Shown: positions 62,256 to 64,000 of the stretch, piece after piece
Layout of the letters: every line of letters starts with the position of its first letter
How positions within the stretch are numbered: the first letter of the stretch is position 1
Assembly: GCA_951812665.1 (NCBI GenBank)
Contig: CATOST010000002.1
Span: forward strand, 57,133 to 121,132
Length of the DNA stretch: 64,000 nt
Reading direction: 5' to 3'
DNA from: an uncultured Acidobacteriota bacterium
GTDB taxonomy: Bacteria; Acidobacteriota; UBA6911; RPQK01; JAJDTT01
Made by a program: the position numbers and the translations under genes
The notes under the pieces: model-generated
Told to the model about the DNA's origin: nothing
The model's input: only the letters and a program-made list of their open reading frames with translations
Database searches by the model: none

Positions 62256-63851
62256 CATTCCCGCCGGTCGCGGTATAGACTGGCCGCCGGACTGCAGACA
62301 TGCGAATCGCGACCTGGAACATCAACGGGCTTCGAGCCCGTCTCGAGTACGTTTTTCACTGGCTCGATTCCCGCCGTCCCGACCTGGTGGGACTGCAGGA
62401 GTTGAAGATGCACGAGGATCTCTTCCCTCATGCCGAGTTCCGGGCGCGGGGCTACCAGGCGGCGGTCCATGCGTCCAAGGCCTGGAACGGCGTCTCCATC
62501 TTGAGCCGGGAACCGGCCACCGTGCTGCAGTCGGGGCTGCCGGGACAGGAGCACCTGGGCACCCGCCTGGTGAGCGCCCGCGTGGCCGGCGTCACCTTCA
62601 TCACGGTCTACTGTCCCAACGGGAAGTACGTGGGGCACGACGACTTCCCCAGAAAGCTCTCCTGGTACGACGCGCTCCTGTCCTACCTGGAGGCGCGGCA
62701 CCACGTTTCCGAGTCCCTCGTCCTCTGTGGCGACTTCAACATCTGCCCCACCCGGTTGGACACCTGGAACGAAGAGGAGCTGGGGGGAAAGATCTTCCAC
62801 ACGGACGAGGAGAGAGCTCGATTTCGGCGATTGTTGGACTGGGGACTGGTGGATCTTTACCGGGAGCGCTTCCCCCGGGAACGTAAGTTCTCCTGGTGGG
62901 ACTACCGGGGAGGGTCGTTCCACCGGAACCGGGGGCTCCGAATCGATTTCCTGTTGTCGACCCCGGCGCTGGCCAAGCGGCTGCGGCAGGTGGAGATCGA
63001 CCGCGACTACAGGAAGAAGAAAGAGGGCATGACCGCCTCGGACCACGCCCCGGTCATCGCCGACCTGGAAGCGGTGGCATCCTAGCCCCCGAACAGGAGC
63101 GGTAGTTTCCAACCCCCGGACGGAAGCGGCGGTTTCCAACCGCCGGGCTCCGGACGAAGCACGGTAAAAAGAGCGGGGGGCAAGAATGTCCCCCTCCAAT
63201 CGGCGTGTTTCTCAGAAATCCAATACCCGGATCGGGTTGTCCACCAGGATGATCCGAAGCTGCGCCTCGGTGAGGCCTTCTTCCCGCAGCAGGGGAACGA
63301 AGGTGGTCAGGAGATAGTCGAATCCGTGTCCTCCGTTCCAGTGCAGCAGGGAGTTGGCGCAGATGTCCATGGAGATCAAGACCCGCTCCAGGTAGCCGGC
63401 CTGGACCAACTCGGCCACGTTTCGGGCCCTCCGCCATTCCGGCTGGGTCCCGGCGCTGGCCGCCCGGCCGACGTGGTCGATCTCCACGTAGACGCCCCTC
63501 TCGGCGATGGCCAGTTCGCCCTTGACGCCGCGCCGTTCCCCCAGGTGCCCGATCACGATCCGTTCCGGCGGAACCCCCTCCTCCATCAGGATGTCCATCT
63601 GCTCGTGGGCCAGGTCACCGAAATGGGTGGTGTGGGTGGTCACGGTGGCGCCGGTCTCCCGTTGGGCCCGAGCGGCCGCCCGGAACACCTTTTCTTCCGC
63701 CGGAGTGACGTGGAATCGCTCGGTGCCGATCTCGCCGATGATGCCGGGTCGAATGCCTCCCTCCACCCCCTCTTCCAACTCCTTCACCAGCATGTCGGCC
63801 AGGGCCTTGGTGCTGAGCTCATGAATGTAGGCCGGATAGACTCGTTCCCGG
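62256..63851. repeat. Direct duplication, copy 2 (exoIII plus PTE)
   Basis: The second copy of the segment at 57921-59516, offset by 4335 bases without indels. Beyond 63851 this copy continues into the rest of the phosphotriesterase-like gene, whereas copy 1 breaks there. Differences are clustered in the first 200 bases; later only scattered single-base changes occur, for example near 62825, 63149, 63418, 63468 and 63619. Confidence 0.9.
62300..63085 (+). CDS. xth: Exodeoxyribonuclease III family enzyme, copy 2
   Basis: The 261-residue paralogue of the gene at 57965-58750, with all catalytic motifs intact (TWNINGLRARL, LVGLQELK, LCGDFNICPT, SDHAPVIADL). It differs from copy 1 at residues 11, 16, 17, 38, 40, 46, 48 and 55 and is identical from residue 56 to the end. 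The TATAGA -10-like box (62274-62279) is conserved with TTCGTC 17 bases upstream. Both copies appear functional, so gene dosage or recent gene conversion are possible explanations. Confidence 0.93.
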   Translation: MRIATWNINGLRARLEYVFHWLDSRRPDLVGLQELKMHEDLFPHAEFRARGYQAAVHASKAWNGVSILSREPATVLQSGLPGQEHLGTRLVSARVAGVTFITVYCPNGKYVGHDDFPRKLSWYDALLSYLEARHHVSESLVLCGDFNICPTRLDTWNEEELGGKIFHTDEERARFRRLLDWGLVDLYRERFPRERKFSWWDYRGGSFHRNRGLRIDFLLSTPALAKRLRQVEIDRDYRKKKEGMTASDHAPVIADLEAVAS

Positions 63852-64000
63852 TACCAGCCGCATCCCATGATGATGTGAAGTCCGGTGGCCTGAGCCAACC
63901 TTCGCATCCCGGACGGGTCGCGCCGAAGTCCGATGGGGGTCACGTCCACCAGTGCGGAGCCCCCCGCGTCGCGATAGAAGGCGAGTTCCTCCACCAGCAG
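63212..64000 (-). CDS. Phosphotriesterase-like metal-dependent hydrolase, copy 2, N-terminus off the window
   Basis: About 262 codons are visible and the frame is open to the right edge, so the start lies beyond 64000. The visible part has FYRDAGGSALVDVTPIGLRRDP, IIMGCGWYRERVYPAYIHEL, IIGEIGTE, VTTHTTHFGDLAHEQM, IVIGHLGERRG, VEIDHVGR and ISMDICANS, and ends IILVDNPIRVLDF. In the phosphotriesterase family these supply the bridging acidic residue, two histidines and the catalytic Asp. The substrate is unknown; many relatives are lactonases. The gene is convergent with exoIII copy 2, with hairpins between them. Confidence 0.88.
   Translation of the reverse strand: MLVEELAFYRDAGGSALVDVTPIGLRRDPSGMRRLAQATGLHIIMGCGWYRERVYPAYIHELSTKALADMLVKELEEGVEGGIRPGIIGEIGTERFHVTPAEEKVFRAAARAQRETGATVTTHTTHFGDLAHEQMDILMEEGVPPERIVIGHLGERRGVKGELAIAERGVYVEIDHVGRAASAGTQPEWRRARNVAELVQAGYLERVLISMDICANSLLHWNGGHGFDYLLTTFVPLLREEGLTEAQLRIILVDNPIRVLDF

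Overview
This 64 kb window is GC-rich and densely coded, and reads like a chromosome segment of a Gram-negative, Acidobacteriota-like bacterium. The best lineage clues are a VWFA-related acidobacterial-domain protein with its small partner (27.8-29.9 kb) and two DUF1501/DUF1549-DUF1553 cytochrome cassettes (48.2-56.8 kb), families frequent in Acidobacteriota, Planctomycetota and Verrucomicrobiota. An outer membrane is implied by Kdo synthesis genes (kdsB, kdsA, kdsD), an MsbA-like flippase and a TolC-type channel. The lineage is an inference from family content only.

Layout. 1-5.8 kb: a DUF3604 gene running off the left edge, a decayed NHL-repeat gene, an SRP RNA gene of the large Alu-domain type on the minus strand, an HpcH/HpaI aldolase, a small unknown gene and an IS110-family element with a long non-coding flank. 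5.8-9.9 kb: a minus-strand operon tdh-kbl-SDR-amidohydrolase for threonine breakdown, with tdh frameshifted twice near its start. 10.2-17.7 kb: plus-strand catabolic genes (frameshifted M24 peptidase, bile-acid-symporter-like carrier, amidase, a HAD-AIR-synthase fusion, a DadA-like oxidase, a 2-hydroxyacid dehydrogenase). 17.7-26.5 kb: housekeeping block msbA-like, yicC, gmk, rpoZ, coaBC, era, family 4 UDG, priA. 26.6-29.9 kb: a GTPase/DUF697 protein and the VWFA pair. 30.0-34.4 kb: kdsB-pyrG-kdsA-kdsD, which makes CMP-Kdo and the CTP it needs. 34.4-44.3 kb: a tripartite efflux locus (MacB-type ATPase and permease, an adaptor, an adaptor that is internally duplicated, a divergent TolC) with a second DUF3604 protein embedded in it.

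44.3-57.9 kb: tRNA-Gly(CCC), an exported Gfo/Idh/MocA protein, a diheme cytochrome c plus PQQ dehydrogenase operon preceded by two AT-rich palindromes that overlap a promoter, then two consecutive DUF1553/DUF1501 pairs on the minus strand, and another Gfo/Idh/MocA gene. 57.9-64 kb: a direct duplication of an exonuclease III plus phosphotriesterase-like segment, period 4335 bp, enclosing a RAYT (REP-associated Y1 transposase) element and a NYN-domain nuclease gene. The first phosphotriesterase copy is cut short where the RAYT element begins.

The items most deserving a second look are the mosaic exoIII/PTE duplication around the RAYT-NYN insert, the operator-like palindromes before the cytochrome/PQQ operon, the IS110 non-coding region as a possible bridge RNA, the double-module efflux adaptor, the HAD-AIRS fusion, and the Alu-type SRP RNA. 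Several genes between 2 and 11 kb carry frameshifts that could be real decay or base-calling errors. No rRNA, CRISPR array, prophage or replication origin was seen.
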